Below, piece by piece: positions 44,241 through 53,680 of a DNA stretch of 64,000 nt (positions are counted from its first letter, which is position 1; each line of letters begins with the position of its first letter). The notes beneath the pieces are model-generated. The model did not search any database. It had not been told where the DNA came from and was given only the letters and a program-made list of their open reading frames with translations. Source of the stretch: Belliella calami (lineage in GTDB: Bacteria; Bacteroidota; Bacteroidia; Cytophagales; Cyclobacteriaceae); the NCBI RefSeq assembly GCF_022549695.1, contig NZ_JAKZGS010000007.1, forward strand, positions 62,001-126,000, given 5' to 3'. The position numbers and the translations under genes are program-made.

Positions 44241-44999
44241 TTATGTTGTGAATCCGCCATCTATCACATAGGTAGCACCAGTTATAAATTTGCTTTCCTC
44301 TGAAGCAAGGAATGCTACCAAATTGGCGATATCTTCATTGACTGCATACCTACCAAGCGGGATCATTTGTTCGAATCCTTTCTTCGCTTCAACACCAGCT
44401 CCAGGTGCAAAACCTTCTTCTAAAGAGCGCATCATCCTATTATCTACTGGAGAAGGATGTACAGTATTTACTCTGATATTCAATGATGCACCTTCCAATG
44501 CTGCTACTTTCATTACTCCTATTGTAGCATGTTTACTGGCAGTATATGCCATCATTTGTGATGTACCTCTAAGTCCTGCCACAGATGAAGTGATGATTAC
44601 AGAACCACCATTTTTCATCAGTGGAAATCCATATTTCATCCCCAACCAAACCCCTTTGACATTGACAGACATCACTTTATCAAACACTTCTTCAGGAAAC
44701 TCTGTCAATGGACATACCACGCCTTCAATTCCTGCATTTAGAAATAAGATATCGATCTTACCCATGACTTTGAAAGCTTCATTGGTATATACTTCCACTT
44801 CTTCGGATCGACTTACATCAGCTTTATGGATCAATACTTTTTCACTTTTCAGCGTATCCTTTGCTTTTTGCAACTCGTCTTCATTCAGATCCACCAACAT
44901 GATCCCTGACACTCCCAAATCCAAAAATCTTCTTGCAGTAGCCAAACCTATTCCTCCAGATCCACCAGTTATTATTGCTGTCTTACCTTGTAGTGTCAT
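44241..44999 (-). CDS. SDR-family oxidoreductase
   Basis: This is a 252-residue short-chain dehydrogenase/reductase. The cofactor motif is IITGGSGGIGLATARRF. D36 and the following residues (MLVDLNED) favour NAD. NAGIEG and the active-site YTASKHATIG (Y-x3-K) are present, with IITSSVAG supplying the catalytic serine. It ends ITGATYVIDGGFTT. The length is typical of classical SDRs. It is monocistronic and divergent from the universal stress gene. Confidence 0.92.
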   Translation of the reverse strand: MTLQGKTAIITGGSGGIGLATARRFLDLGVSGIMLVDLNEDELQKAKDTLKSEKVLIHKADVSRSEEVEVYTNEAFKVMGKIDILFLNAGIEGVVCPLTEFPEEVFDKVMSVNVKGVWLGMKYGFPLMKNGGSVIITSSVAGLRGTSQMMAYTASKHATIGVMKVAALEGASLNIRVNTVHPSPVDNRMMRSLEEGFAPGAGVEAKKGFEQMIPLGRYAVNEDIANLVAFLASEESKFITGATYVIDGGFTT

Positions 45000-45268
45000 C
45001 TTTTCTATTCTTTAATGAGATCTCAAGGTACAAACACTAGTATCGTTTTTACCTATTTTTAATCAGCAAGTTAACTGACTTTTATCATACTTAATATGAT
45101 GATTTTGAATGAATTTTGTCCAATAAAATCATATTCTAATCGCCATAAAATCAAACATATTTAGCTCATACTAATAACTCTTAGGCAAATAGGCATGACA
45201 AAATTGCCCCTTTAAGGTGAAACTATCTATCAAGAGAGACTTCAAGTAACCATTAAAAATATAAAGAG

Positions 45269-46096
45269 ATGAAAAGAATCATAGTTCCAATAGACTTCTC
45301 AAGCTATTCAGAAAATGCATTTTTGAGTGCATTAAAAATTGCTGCAAAAGGCAATAGCAGTATTACTTGCGTGAATGTAGTGACCTCATCTCTCAATTGG
45401 GAAAAATTCGCTAAAGAAGAAAAGGAAAAACACCAAGACATCTTAGATTTGGAAGCAGAAAGCAATGACAAGCTAAAGGCATTTATCCAAGACCACCGGT
45501 CACCTGGCACCCCAATCGAAGGAATCATAGAGGTTGGTACGCCTCATGAAGTGATTGTCTCACTTGCCCAAAAACAATCTGCAGATTTGATAGTGATAGG
45601 AGCATATGGCAAAGGTTATATTGATGGGAAATCCATTGGATCAAATCTCCAAAAAGTACTTAGAATGGCTCACTGCCCAGTTTTGGCTGTAAAAAAAGTG
45701 TTGAATGGAAATGATTTAAGAAAAATGGCTTTTGCCTCACTTTTCAATGAAGAATCCAAACCAGCATTCACTAGGATGAAGCCTTTGATAAAGCAATTGC
45801 GTTGCGCTGTGCATTTTCTTTTCGTCAATACACCAGAGAAATTTATTTCCTCCAAAGAGTCTGAACACAAAATGCAGAAATATGCTATTGGTCAAGAGGA
45901 GTTGATTATCCACAAGCATGTTTACAACCACTTGGACGCAGAAAACGGGATCATAGAATTTGCAGAACGCAATAACATTGGCTTCATAGCTATGGCATCC
46001 AACAACAGAAAAACCGCAAAAACATATATGATCGGAGCAACTGAAACTGTACTTTTCAAATCTGACATTCCTGTATTGAGTGTGAAATTTGAGTAA
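45269..46096 (+). CDS. tandem universal stress protein
   Basis: This 275-residue protein has two UspA-like domains. The first (about residues 1-145) starts MKRIIVPIDFSSYSENAFLSAL, has the ATP-binding IGAYGKGYIDGKSIGSN and ends CPVLAVKK. The second (about 150-275) is more degenerate (IGFIAMASNNRKT, ending DIPVLSVKFE). USPs of this kind are induced by growth arrest or oxygen limitation. The nearby Crp/Fnr and SDR genes suggest a shared stress context, unproven. Confidence 0.9.
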   Translation: MKRIIVPIDFSSYSENAFLSALKIAAKGNSSITCVNVVTSSLNWEKFAKEEKEKHQDILDLEAESNDKLKAFIQDHRSPGTPIEGIIEVGTPHEVIVSLAQKQSADLIVIGAYGKGYIDGKSIGSNLQKVLRMAHCPVLAVKKVLNGNDLRKMAFASLFNEESKPAFTRMKPLIKQLRCAVHFLFVNTPEKFISSKESEHKMQKYAIGQEELIIHKHVYNHLDAENGIIEFAERNNIGFIAMASNNRKTAKTYMIGATETVLFKSDIPVLSVKFE

Positions 46097-46104
46097 AAAA
46101 TGGC

Positions 46105-46275
46105 AACACTCAATAATCTCATGACTATTCCCATCTGCGAAAATCCGAACCATCTGTGTTCTGTCACCTTTATGATGGAACACAGAAAACGCTGATTTGG
46201 CAGATTATCACTGATTATTACTAATCCCAATTGTGCAAATCCGCTTGATCCGTGGCATTCGTTTTCTATCTTTTT
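46105..46275. repeat. paired AATCCG-type repeat units
   Basis: Two similar stretches, GCGAAAATCCGAACCATCTG at about 46137 and GTGCAAATCCGCTTGATCCG at about 46232, are separated by a TTTGGCAGATTATCACTGAT segment. Such repeats (CAGATT / AATCCGTG) are widely seen between bacterial genes; no function is known. Confidence 0.5.
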
Positions 46276-46290
46276 TGAATTTTGCTGACA

Positions 46291-47139
46291 TCAAGCAAAG
46301 ACTACATTGGCAATTTTCATAGCCTCATTGAATTCAAGCTTATTGATTTCAAAAGACTGCCCGCATTTTTCAAGGACTTTAATTAACGATTCGGTAGCAA
46401 TATTTCCAACCAAATCATCTTTAGCCATAGGACAACCTCCAAAGCCTTTCAAAGCAGCATCAAACCTTACACAACCAGCCTTAAGTGCCGCTTTTACTTT
46501 TTGTTCTACATCTTCCGGTTTGCTATGAAGATGTGCACCAAATTCTATATGGGGAAAAGCCTGGATATTTACTTCAAAAAGCTTTTGAATTAATTCTGGA
46601 TTGGCAGAGCCTACAGTATCAGCAAAAGAAATGATTTTGATACCCATTCCATCAAGTTTTTCTACAAACTCTGCTACTAATTCAGGTGAATAAGCATCTC
46701 CATATGGATTTCCGAAACCCATACTCAGATAGGTTACAAGTGTTTTGCCTTTCACTTCTGCCAAATTTTGGATTTCTTCGACTGAATGAAGTGCTTCTTG
46801 GATAGATTTATTTGTATTCCGTTGCTGAAAAGTCTCAGAAATAGAAAGAGGAAAGCCTAGATAATCAATCTGTTCGAATACCAAAGCATCCTCTGCACCA
46901 CGGGTGTTTGCTATGATCGCTAAAAGCTTTGACTTACTATCAAAGAGATCTAGTAAATCCAAAACATCCGCAGTATCCCTCATTTGAGGTATTGCCTTTG
47001 GGCTTACGAAACTGCCAAAATCAATGGTATCGAATCCCACCTGCAGCAATTGATTGATATAAGCTGCTTTGATGGCTGTATCGATGAAGTCAGGAAAACC
47101 TTGCATGGCATCCCTCGGGCATTCGATCAATTTTATCAT
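46291..47139 (-). CDS. hydroxymethylglutaryl-CoA lyase-like protein
   Basis: This is a 282-residue HMGL-like TIM-barrel protein. I start at the ATG at 47137-47139 (MIKLIECPRDAMQGF); the earlier ATG at 47238 would run into repeat sequence. Conserved features are LIECPRDAMQGF, FDTIDFGSFVSPKAIPQM, GMGIKIISFADTVGSANPEL, FGAHLHSKPED and DAALKGFGGCPMAKDDLVGN, with the metal ligands (D, H-x-H) and a cysteine. Activity on HMG-CoA, a leucine-degradation intermediate, is likely. It lies downstream of metF but is separated by a repeat cluster. Confidence 0.87.
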   Translation of the reverse strand: MIKLIECPRDAMQGFPDFIDTAIKAAYINQLLQVGFDTIDFGSFVSPKAIPQMRDTADVLDLLDLFDSKSKLLAIIANTRGAEDALVFEQIDYLGFPLSISETFQQRNTNKSIQEALHSVEEIQNLAEVKGKTLVTYLSMGFGNPYGDAYSPELVAEFVEKLDGMGIKIISFADTVGSANPELIQKLFEVNIQAFPHIEFGAHLHSKPEDVEQKVKAALKAGCVRFDAALKGFGGCPMAKDDLVGNIATESLIKVLEKCGQSFEINKLEFNEAMKIANVVFA

Positions 47140-47195
47140 ACCATGAAGATAGACTTGTGAATTTGGAGGTACAAGTTTTTTGTGAAAAAATAGAA

Positions 47196-47345
47196 AACCT
47201 TCGAGGTTGAGTGGGACGCAAAACCTTTGAGGTTTCAAAAAACCTCGAAGGTTTTAGGATAAAGGCTTTTTCTTAGCACTTTGCTTTAATGTGAAATAGA
47301 AAACCTTCGAGGTCTGGAAAAAGACCTCAAAGGTTGAAGGGAGAC
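47196..47345. repeat. AAACCTTCGAGGT inverted-repeat cluster
   Basis: Variants of AAACCTTCGAGGT and its complement occur five times: about 47196, 47222, 47239, 47300 and 47323. Neighbouring copies can pair into hairpins. The block fills the gap between metF and the HMGL-like gene. Confidence 0.6.
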
Positions 47346-47355
47346 GAAGGTTTTG

Positions 47356-48309
47356 TTAAAATATCTCTTTGGCTATTTTATAGGTAGCGTCTGCCTTACT
47401 CATGGTATAGTAATGAAGACATGGGGTGCCTGCTGCTACTAGTTCTTTGCTTTGAAGGATTGCCCATTCGATACCGACCTGCTTGACTTCCGCATTGGTT
47501 TTGCATTTTTCCAAATCATCCATCAATGCATCTGGAAAATCAAGAAAGAAAGTTCTTGGCAACATGGTGATCTGGCCTAAAGTGGTGATAGGCTTCAGTC
47601 CAGGGATTATTGGAATGGTGATCCCAGCTTCCCTTACTTTCTTTACAAATTCAAAATACTTCTGATTATCAAAAAACATCTGAGTAACAATATACTCTGC
47701 TCCTGCGTCCACTTTTGCTTTGAGATGCTTGAGGTCAAATTTTAAACTTGGAGCCTCAAAATGTTTCTCAGGATACCCAGCTACACCTACACAAAAATCT
47801 GTCTGAAAACCTGTTTCTGTTTCTTCATGAAGGTATTTTCCATGATTCATCCCCACTATTTGAGAGACCAAATCCTTGGTATATGAATGTCCGTCTGGCT
47901 CTGGAATAAATTTATTTTCACTCTTGGGAGCATCTCCTCTAAGTGCCAAGACATTTTGCACACCGATAAAATTGAGATCAATCAGCGCATTCTCTGTTTC
48001 TTCTTTTGAAAAGCCTCCACATAGCAAATGAGGAACCGCATCTACGTGAAATCTATTCATAATCGCAGCACAAATTCCTACGGTACCAGGTCTTTTTTTT
48101 GTACTTACTTTTTCCAGTAATCCATTAGGATGTTTTTTGTATATAAACTCTTCGCGATGATAAGTAACATCTACAAAAGGCGGATTGAATTCCATCAATG
48201 GCTCTATCCCTTCACATAAATCTTTCAGACTTTGACCTTTCAAAGGAGGTAAAATCTCAAAAGAAAATAGCGTCTTATCTGCTTGTGAAATAAATTCTGT
48301 AATTTTCAT
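47356..48309 (-). CDS. metF: 5,10-methylenetetrahydrofolate reductase
   Basis: This is a 317-residue FAD-dependent reductase that makes 5-methyl-THF for methionine synthase. The N-terminus MKITEFI.. leads into FSFEILPPLKGQSL, the family start (E in SFEILPP is catalytic). Other motifs are VDVTYHREEF, NVLALRGDAPK and IVTQMFFDNQKYFEFVK. It ends just 2 bp from the metH C-terminal gene, in one operon that begins with a SAM-I riboswitch. Confidence 0.94.
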   Translation of the reverse strand: MKITEFISQADKTLFSFEILPPLKGQSLKDLCEGIEPLMEFNPPFVDVTYHREEFIYKKHPNGLLEKVSTKKRPGTVGICAAIMNRFHVDAVPHLLCGGFSKEETENALIDLNFIGVQNVLALRGDAPKSENKFIPEPDGHSYTKDLVSQIVGMNHGKYLHEETETGFQTDFCVGVAGYPEKHFEAPSLKFDLKHLKAKVDAGAEYIVTQMFFDNQKYFEFVKKVREAGITIPIIPGLKPITTLGQITMLPRTFFLDFPDALMDDLEKCKTNAEVKQVGIEWAILQSKELVAAGTPCLHYYTMSKADATYKIAKEIF

Positions 48310-48311
48310 TT

Positions 48312-51008
48312 TTATGACTTTTGAACATTTAATGAAGGTGAATAAGCGAGATTAGGTGAAAGCCATCTTTCTGCCTGCTCCATACTCACTCCTTTTCTTC
48401 TTGCATAATCTTTGACTTGATCCTCTCCTATTTTCCCCAAACCAAAATATTTGCTCTCTGGATGACCAAAATAGAATCCACTTACTGAGGAGGTAGGGTA
48501 CATGGCATAGCTATCGGTCAATATAATCCCTATGTTTTTTTCTACTTCCAAAAGATCGAATAAGGTTCTCTTTTCGGAATGCTCTGGGCAAGCTGGATAT
48601 CCTGGAGCTGGTCTAATCCCTTGATACTCTTCTTTTATCAATGAGTCATTTCCAAGACTTTCGTTTTCGGCATAGCCCCAAAGCTCCTTTCTTACCAAAA
48701 CATGGAGGTATTCTGCCCCAGCTTCCGCAAGTCTATCTGCCAAAGCTTTGAGCATGATGTCATTGTAATCATCGCCTGACTCTTTGAATTCATCCAGTTT
48801 CTGTTCGATTCCCCAGCCAGCAGTCACGGCAAATCCTCCCAAATAATCTATTTGATCTGGGTGGATATAATCTGCCAGTGATCTGTTGGGAACTCCCTTT
48901 CCTTTTTTCCCTTGCTGACGCAAAAAGTGAAAACTCATGCCATTCTCAGGCAACACCAAATCATCTTCAACCCTCTGAACTGGATACAGGCCGATAACAG
49001 CCTTGGCTTTGACCCATTTTTCTTCAATAATCCTATCAAGCATTTCATTGGCCTCATCAAAGAGCTTTTGTGCTTCTTTTCCTACCACTTCATCATTGAG
49101 GATCTTGGGGTATTTCCCCGAAAGCATCCAAGTACTAAAGAATGGAGTCCAATCAATATAAGATCTCAATATCGATAAATCCAGATCTTCAAACACAGTT
49201 GTTCCCAATTTCTTTGGAACAATCGGCTCATAATGTTCCCAGTCGATAAATGTAGGGTTCGCTTTAGCCTCGGCATAAGTAGCCATTTGTTTCACCTGCT
49301 GCTTTGCTTCATGCTCGACTCTCAATTGTCTGTAAGTCTCTTTAATTTGCTTGTGATAAGCATCTTTGGTTTCTTCAGAAATTGACTCCCCTGCTATCGG
49401 CACTGACTTGGATGCATCCGTTACATGGATGACCGTACCACTATATACTGGATCTACTTTTACTGCTGTATGGATTCTAGAAGTTGTCGCCCCACCTATC
49501 AGCAAAGGAATATTTAGGCCTTGCCTTTCCATCTCGGATGCTACATAGACCATCTCATCCAATGAAGGGGTGATCAATCCACTCAATCCAATGATATCTA
49601 CTTTGTTTTTGATTGCTTCATCGATAATCTTTTGGGCATCCACCATGACACCCAAATCAATAATCTGATAGCTGTTGCAAGCCAGCACTACACCAACTAT
49701 ATTTTTTCCAATATCATGCACATCGCCTTTCACTGTCGCCAAAAGGATCTTTTTGATACTGCTTTGCTCTTCATTGTAATCCAGGTCGCCTACTTTGGGC
49801 ATGAAAGGTTCCAAATAGGCTACGGCCTTTTTCATCACTCTTGCAGATTTCACCACTTGGGGCAAAAACATTTTCCCCTCACCGAATAGGTCTCCTACAA
49901 CATTCATCCCATCCATAAGCGGCCCTTCAATTACTTTTAGGGGATTTTTCAGCAGGATTCTAGCTTCTTCTGTATCGTCAAGAATATGATCAATTATCCC
50001 TTTTACCAAAGCGTGTTCTATTCGTTTTTCGACTGGACTTTCTCTCCATGCTTCGGTAGCGACCTCTTTTTTGTCAGATGCTTTTACAGTTTCTGCAAAT
50101 TCCAAAAGGGTCTCTGTAGCTTCTTCATTTCTATCGAAAAGAACATCTTCCACCTTTTCCAAAAGATCCTTGGGAATATCATCGTAGATTTCCAGCATGG
50201 TGGGATTGACTATTCCCATATCCATCCCATGACGAATGGCATGATACAAAAAAGAAGCATGCATGGCTTCCCTTACAGGATTATTGCCTCTAAATGAGAA
50301 ACTAACATTGCTCACACCTCCACTTACTTTTGCCCCAGGGAGGTTTTGTTTGATCCATTGTGTAGCATGGAAGAAGTCAATGGCATTTTTTCTATGCTCA
50401 TCCATTCCCGTAGCTACAGGGAAAATGTTGGGATCAAAAATGATGTCTTGATGGTTGAATTTGACCACATCCACCAAGATGTCGTAACTTCTCTTGCAGA
50501 TATCAATTCTCCTTTGATAAGTATCAGCCTGTCCGTCTTCATCAAAAGCCATTACTACTACCGCAGCCCCAAATTTTTTGATCGTTTTGGCTTGGTTTAC
50601 AAATTCCGCTTCGCCATTTTTCAAACTGATGGAATTGACAATTCCTTTTCCTTGGATACACTTCAATCCAGCCACGATGATTTCCCAACGGGAACTATCA
50701 ATCATAATCGGGATTCTGCTGATTTCAGGTTCAGAAGCTATCAAATGAAGAAATCTCTGCATGGCGGCAACCCCGTCAAGCATTCCCTCATCCATACAGA
50801 CGTCCAATACTTGTGCCCCACCTCTCACTTGATCCAAAGCCACTTCCAGGGCTTCGTCAAATTGTCCATTGAGAATCAGTCTGGCAAATTTCTTAGAACC
50901 AGTCACATTGGTTCTTTCACCAATATTGACAAAATTGATTTCCGGAGTAAATACCAAAGGTTCCAACCCCGAAAGCTTCATCAGGTCTCTATTTTTTATA
51001 TTACTCAT
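48312..51008 (-). CDS. metH: methionine synthase C-terminal piece (pterin, cobalamin and activation domains)
   Basis: This is an 898-residue MetH segment lacking the homocysteine domain. Residues about 25-280 are the methyltetrahydrofolate-binding barrel ([44 protein letters not shown]). Residues about 325-575 bind cobalamin, with the cobalt-ligating histidine in [16 protein letters not shown]. Residues about 600-895 are the AdoMet-dependent reactivation domain ([35 protein letters not shown]). It overlaps the N-terminal gene by 8 bp and abuts metF. Two-gene MetH is known in Bacteroidota. Confidence 0.95.
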   Translation of the reverse strand: MSNIKNRDLMKLSGLEPLVFTPEINFVNIGERTNVTGSKKFARLILNGQFDEALEVALDQVRGGAQVLDVCMDEGMLDGVAAMQRFLHLIASEPEISRIPIMIDSSRWEIIVAGLKCIQGKGIVNSISLKNGEAEFVNQAKTIKKFGAAVVVMAFDEDGQADTYQRRIDICKRSYDILVDVVKFNHQDIIFDPNIFPVATGMDEHRKNAIDFFHATQWIKQNLPGAKVSGGVSNVSFSFRGNNPVREAMHASFLYHAIRHGMDMGIVNPTMLEIYDDIPKDLLEKVEDVLFDRNEEATETLLEFAETVKASDKKEVATEAWRESPVEKRIEHALVKGIIDHILDDTEEARILLKNPLKVIEGPLMDGMNVVGDLFGEGKMFLPQVVKSARVMKKAVAYLEPFMPKVGDLDYNEEQSSIKKILLATVKGDVHDIGKNIVGVVLACNSYQIIDLGVMVDAQKIIDEAIKNKVDIIGLSGLITPSLDEMVYVASEMERQGLNIPLLIGGATTSRIHTAVKVDPVYSGTVIHVTDASKSVPIAGESISEETKDAYHKQIKETYRQLRVEHEAKQQVKQMATYAEAKANPTFIDWEHYEPIVPKKLGTTVFEDLDLSILRSYIDWTPFFSTWMLSGKYPKILNDEVVGKEAQKLFDEANEMLDRIIEEKWVKAKAVIGLYPVQRVEDDLVLPENGMSFHFLRQQGKKGKGVPNRSLADYIHPDQIDYLGGFAVTAGWGIEQKLDEFKESGDDYNDIMLKALADRLAEAGAEYLHVLVRKELWGYAENESLGNDSLIKEEYQGIRPAPGYPACPEHSEKRTLFDLLEVEKNIGIILTDSYAMYPTSSVSGFYFGHPESKYFGLGKIGEDQVKDYARRKGVSMEQAERWLSPNLAYSPSLNVQKS

Positions 51009-52044
51009 CTGATTCTGTTACTAATTCAATTTTTCTGGGACCATATTTCTGAGATAAAGCAGCCAAAGCTGCAATATGGTCTGGAGTGGTCCCACAACAT
51101 CCCCCTAGTATATTTATCATTCCGTTTTTGAGAAAATCTTCTACTTGATCAGCCATCTCAAGTGCATCTTGATCATACTGTCCAAATTCATTTGGAAGAC
51201 CGGCGTTTGGGTAAGCGCTGACATAAAATGGTGCGTTTTCAGAAAGTACTTTCAAATATGGTCGCAGCTCTTTTGCACCCAAAGCACAATTCAATCCTAC
51301 ACTGAATAATGGTACATGTGATATTGAAATCAGAAAAGCTTCTGTAGTTTGTCCAGAAAGTGTCCTTCCTGAGGCATCGGTGATCGTGCCCGAAATCATC
51401 ACTGGAATTCCTCCATCCTCTGGCTTTAGAGGCAACCCTCTTTCTTCGAAGGTTTCTTGAATGGCGTAAAGTGCAGCCTTTGCATTTAGTGTATCAAAAA
51501 TAGTCTCTACCAGCAAAATATCAGCTCCTCCATCCAAAAGACCATGGATTTGTTCTTTGTAAGCTTCGGCCAATTGGTCAAAAGTGACTGCTCTATAACC
51601 TGGGTCATTGACATCAGGAGAAATAGAAGCTGTTCTATTGGTCGGCCCGATTGCTCCAGCTACAAACCGAGGCTTATTTGGTGTTTTTTCTGTAAATTCT
51701 TGGGCTACTTCTTTCGCAATCAAAGCTGATTGGAAGTTGATTTCATAAGCCAAATGCTCCAAACCATAATCAGCTTGGGCAATAGTGGTTCCACTAAAGG
51801 TATTGGTCTCAATGATATCTGCTCCTACTTCAAAATAAGCGGAATGGATAGCTTTGATGATATCAGGCCTACTTAAAGAGAGTAAATCATTGTTTCCCTT
51901 GAGTGGTTTGGAATGATCTTTAAGCGCTGGCGTTCTGAAATCCTCCTCAGAAAGCTTATATCTTTGGATCATGGTTCCCATGGCTCCATCTAGGATCAAT
52001 ATCTTCTTTTTGGCTTGTGCTAGCAGTAATGCAGTTCTATTCAT
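51001..52044 (-). CDS. metH: methionine synthase N-terminal piece (homocysteine S-methyltransferase domain)
   Basis: This 347-residue homocysteine S-methyltransferase domain corresponds to the first module of MetH. It has [20 protein letters not shown] and the zinc-ligand cysteines in [12 protein letters not shown] and [14 protein letters not shown]. It overlaps the second metH gene by 8 bp and is the first gene behind a SAM-I riboswitch, so the split enzyme is expressed together. It transfers the methyl group from cobalamin to homocysteine. Confidence 0.94.
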   Translation of the reverse strand: MNRTALLLAQAKKKILILDGAMGTMIQRYKLSEEDFRTPALKDHSKPLKGNNDLLSLSRPDIIKAIHSAYFEVGADIIETNTFSGTTIAQADYGLEHLAYEINFQSALIAKEVAQEFTEKTPNKPRFVAGAIGPTNRTASISPDVNDPGYRAVTFDQLAEAYKEQIHGLLDGGADILLVETIFDTLNAKAALYAIQETFEERGLPLKPEDGGIPVMISGTITDASGRTLSGQTTEAFLISISHVPLFSVGLNCALGAKELRPYLKVLSENAPFYVSAYPNAGLPNEFGQYDQDALEMADQVEDFLKNGMINILGGCCGTTPDHIAALAALSQKYGPRKIELVTESDE

Positions 52045-52113
52045 GTCGCTTTAAATCAATATAAAAACTTATGCGAGCAAGAACCGGGAGAAAAAAGCAA
52101 ATTTATTCTACCG

Positions 52114-52211
52114 CTCATCTTTTTCCGACAAATTCGGAATGGGAGTTAGCACCTTGTCAAATCAGGTTGCTAAGACGTCGTAGGGCCCTTCCCTCGGTCT
52201 TTCTCGATAAG
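52114..52211 (-). ncRNA. SAM-I (S-box) riboswitch before metH-metF
   Basis: On the minus strand P1 starts CTTATC (from 52211) and closes with GATGAG (to 52114). The core reads GAAAGACCGAGGGAAGGGCC, then a GACGTCTTAGCAACCTG segment and GGTGCTAACTCC, the standard S-box P2-P3-P4 pattern that senses S-adenosylmethionine. It lies 70 nt upstream of the metH start codon; the intervening DNA is the expression platform. No clear terminator stem was seen, so translational control is possible. Confidence 0.93.
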
Positions 52212-52217
52212 CAATCT

Positions 52218-52225
52218 CAAAGGTA
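52218..52225 (-). promoter_or_regulatory. -7 element (TACCTTTG) of the metH operon
   Basis: On the minus strand TACCTTTG is an exact TAnnTTTG match whose end is 7 bp from the 5' end of riboswitch P1. This puts the transcription start at the riboswitch and supports both calls. No good -33 element at the usual spacing was seen. Confidence 0.7.
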
Positions 52226-52314
52226 AGTTGTATAATTTAAATTAATGACTTTTTTCAAAAAATGTTTGATTAAAAATTCAAATCAATAAAAAACAGCTCA
52301 AATATATGACTTGC

Positions 52315-53619
52315 CTATGGTCTTATTCCGATAGAGAAATGTAAATAAGGGTTTGCCATGTATTTATACATAGATCTATCTAGCAATCTGTATCTGCTGA
52401 GCGGGGCTTCATAGCCACCATGAATACCCAAAACCAAATTGAAAGCATTTTCTGAGGTGAATGGAATCGCATACGCCATGTAAATTTCTGGCTTGGCCAT
52501 CAGACCTGAATTCCTCAAATATCCATCAAAATCAGGTTCTTCAAAAAGCAATGGAAAGTCCGGTTTCGTATTATCGGTCAATGTGTATCTTATATTTGCA
52601 AACCCAAGTCCTGCCATCCCCCCTAACTCCAAGTTTTTCCTTTCAAAAAACTTAACTCCACTATTGGCATATATCCTTACACTGTTCAATGTATGGGAAA
52701 GGTTCTCTTTTGCCGAACCTTTTAATGCAAGGTTATAAACATCTACTCCATATAGCCAGCCTTTACTTTCACCTAATATCTTCAAACCCCAGTTATTGGG
52801 ACGTCCATCAAAAGGTTTGTACCCATTGTCTTCCAAAATCTCATTAAACTCATTTGGACTTGTGAATTGAAAACCTGTCAAAAGGTGAATTCCCAAAGAA
52901 GCGTCTTTGTAAAAAAAGTTATGATCAGGCAAAGAAATACCAACCCCAGCTCGAATAAATGCTCCACTCTGGGCACTACCAAACTGGACTCCATTGAGGT
53001 CCCAAGAGTTTTCGAATGGGCTGAAGGAATAACCAAACTTCGCCATCAATTCCAATACTTCTTCCCTACCTGGAATTGGTAAGTCGTAGCTTGTCTGGAA
53101 GCCTATTTCTGTCAATAAGCCAGAAAAAAACCTACTCCCTTTATGGATATTTCCATCCCGTAAGATAAACCCTTGCTGTGGATTTTGAAGAAATTCATCG
53201 ATGTTCTGTTCGGGGCCTTCTTTGAGCATTTGCAAATTCAAAAAGCCTGAACCAATGGACATATAATGAATAAATTGAAACCGACCTTCTTCAGTAAGTG
53301 CATACCCGACATTCAACAATATCCTGCTTGTACGATAATCAATTTCATAATTATTGAAATTGGAAGTCAAACCCGAATTTTGATACAATTCCAATCCCAA
53401 AATAAAATCATTGTACCTAGTTTGATACCCTAGACCCAAATTTGTATATCCTTTCCTCAATGGAGATAAGCCTTTGTTTTCCAACATTTCATTAAACAAG
53501 CGAATGTTGGCACCAGTAGTGCCATAAGTGACATACATGGTGGATCTATTTTCCTTGTGAGATTGGGAAAAAGTTATAGTAGAAATTAAGAGTAGAAATA
53601 TTGATAAGGCTGTTCTCAT
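52315..53619 (-). CDS. outer-membrane protein with two similar halves, unknown
   Basis: This is a 434-residue protein with a signal peptide (cleavage after TFSQ) and many alternating strands, probably an outer-membrane barrel. It contains an internal duplication: FNEMLENKGLSPLRKGYTNL (about residues 42-61) resembles FNEILEDNGYKPFDGRPNNW (about 257-276). Strand-rich halves of about 200 residues follow each. No family is recognised and no operon partner is visible; it is followed by the histidine kinase gene in the same direction. Confidence 0.75.
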   Translation of the reverse strand: MRTALSIFLLLISTITFSQSHKENRSTMYVTYGTTGANIRLFNEMLENKGLSPLRKGYTNLGLGYQTRYNDFILGLELYQNSGLTSNFNNYEIDYRTSRILLNVGYALTEEGRFQFIHYMSIGSGFLNLQMLKEGPEQNIDEFLQNPQQGFILRDGNIHKGSRFFSGLLTEIGFQTSYDLPIPGREEVLELMAKFGYSFSPFENSWDLNGVQFGSAQSGAFIRAGVGISLPDHNFFYKDASLGIHLLTGFQFTSPNEFNEILEDNGYKPFDGRPNNWGLKILGESKGWLYGVDVYNLALKGSAKENLSHTLNSVRIYANSGVKFFERKNLELGGMAGLGFANIRYTLTDNTKPDFPLLFEEPDFDGYLRNSGLMAKPEIYMAYAIPFTSENAFNLVLGIHGGYEAPLSRYRLLDRSMYKYMANPYLHFSIGIRP

Positions 53620-53680
53620 TTTTATTATTTATGCACCAAAATTAATGGAAATACCTCAAATTGAAATATTGTTGGACATT

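Noticed and set aside
44290-45015. Long plus-strand ORF of 241 codons antisense to the SDR gene
   Set aside because: It fully overlaps a clear SDR gene on the other strand and its translation shows no motifs; it is an antisense shadow.
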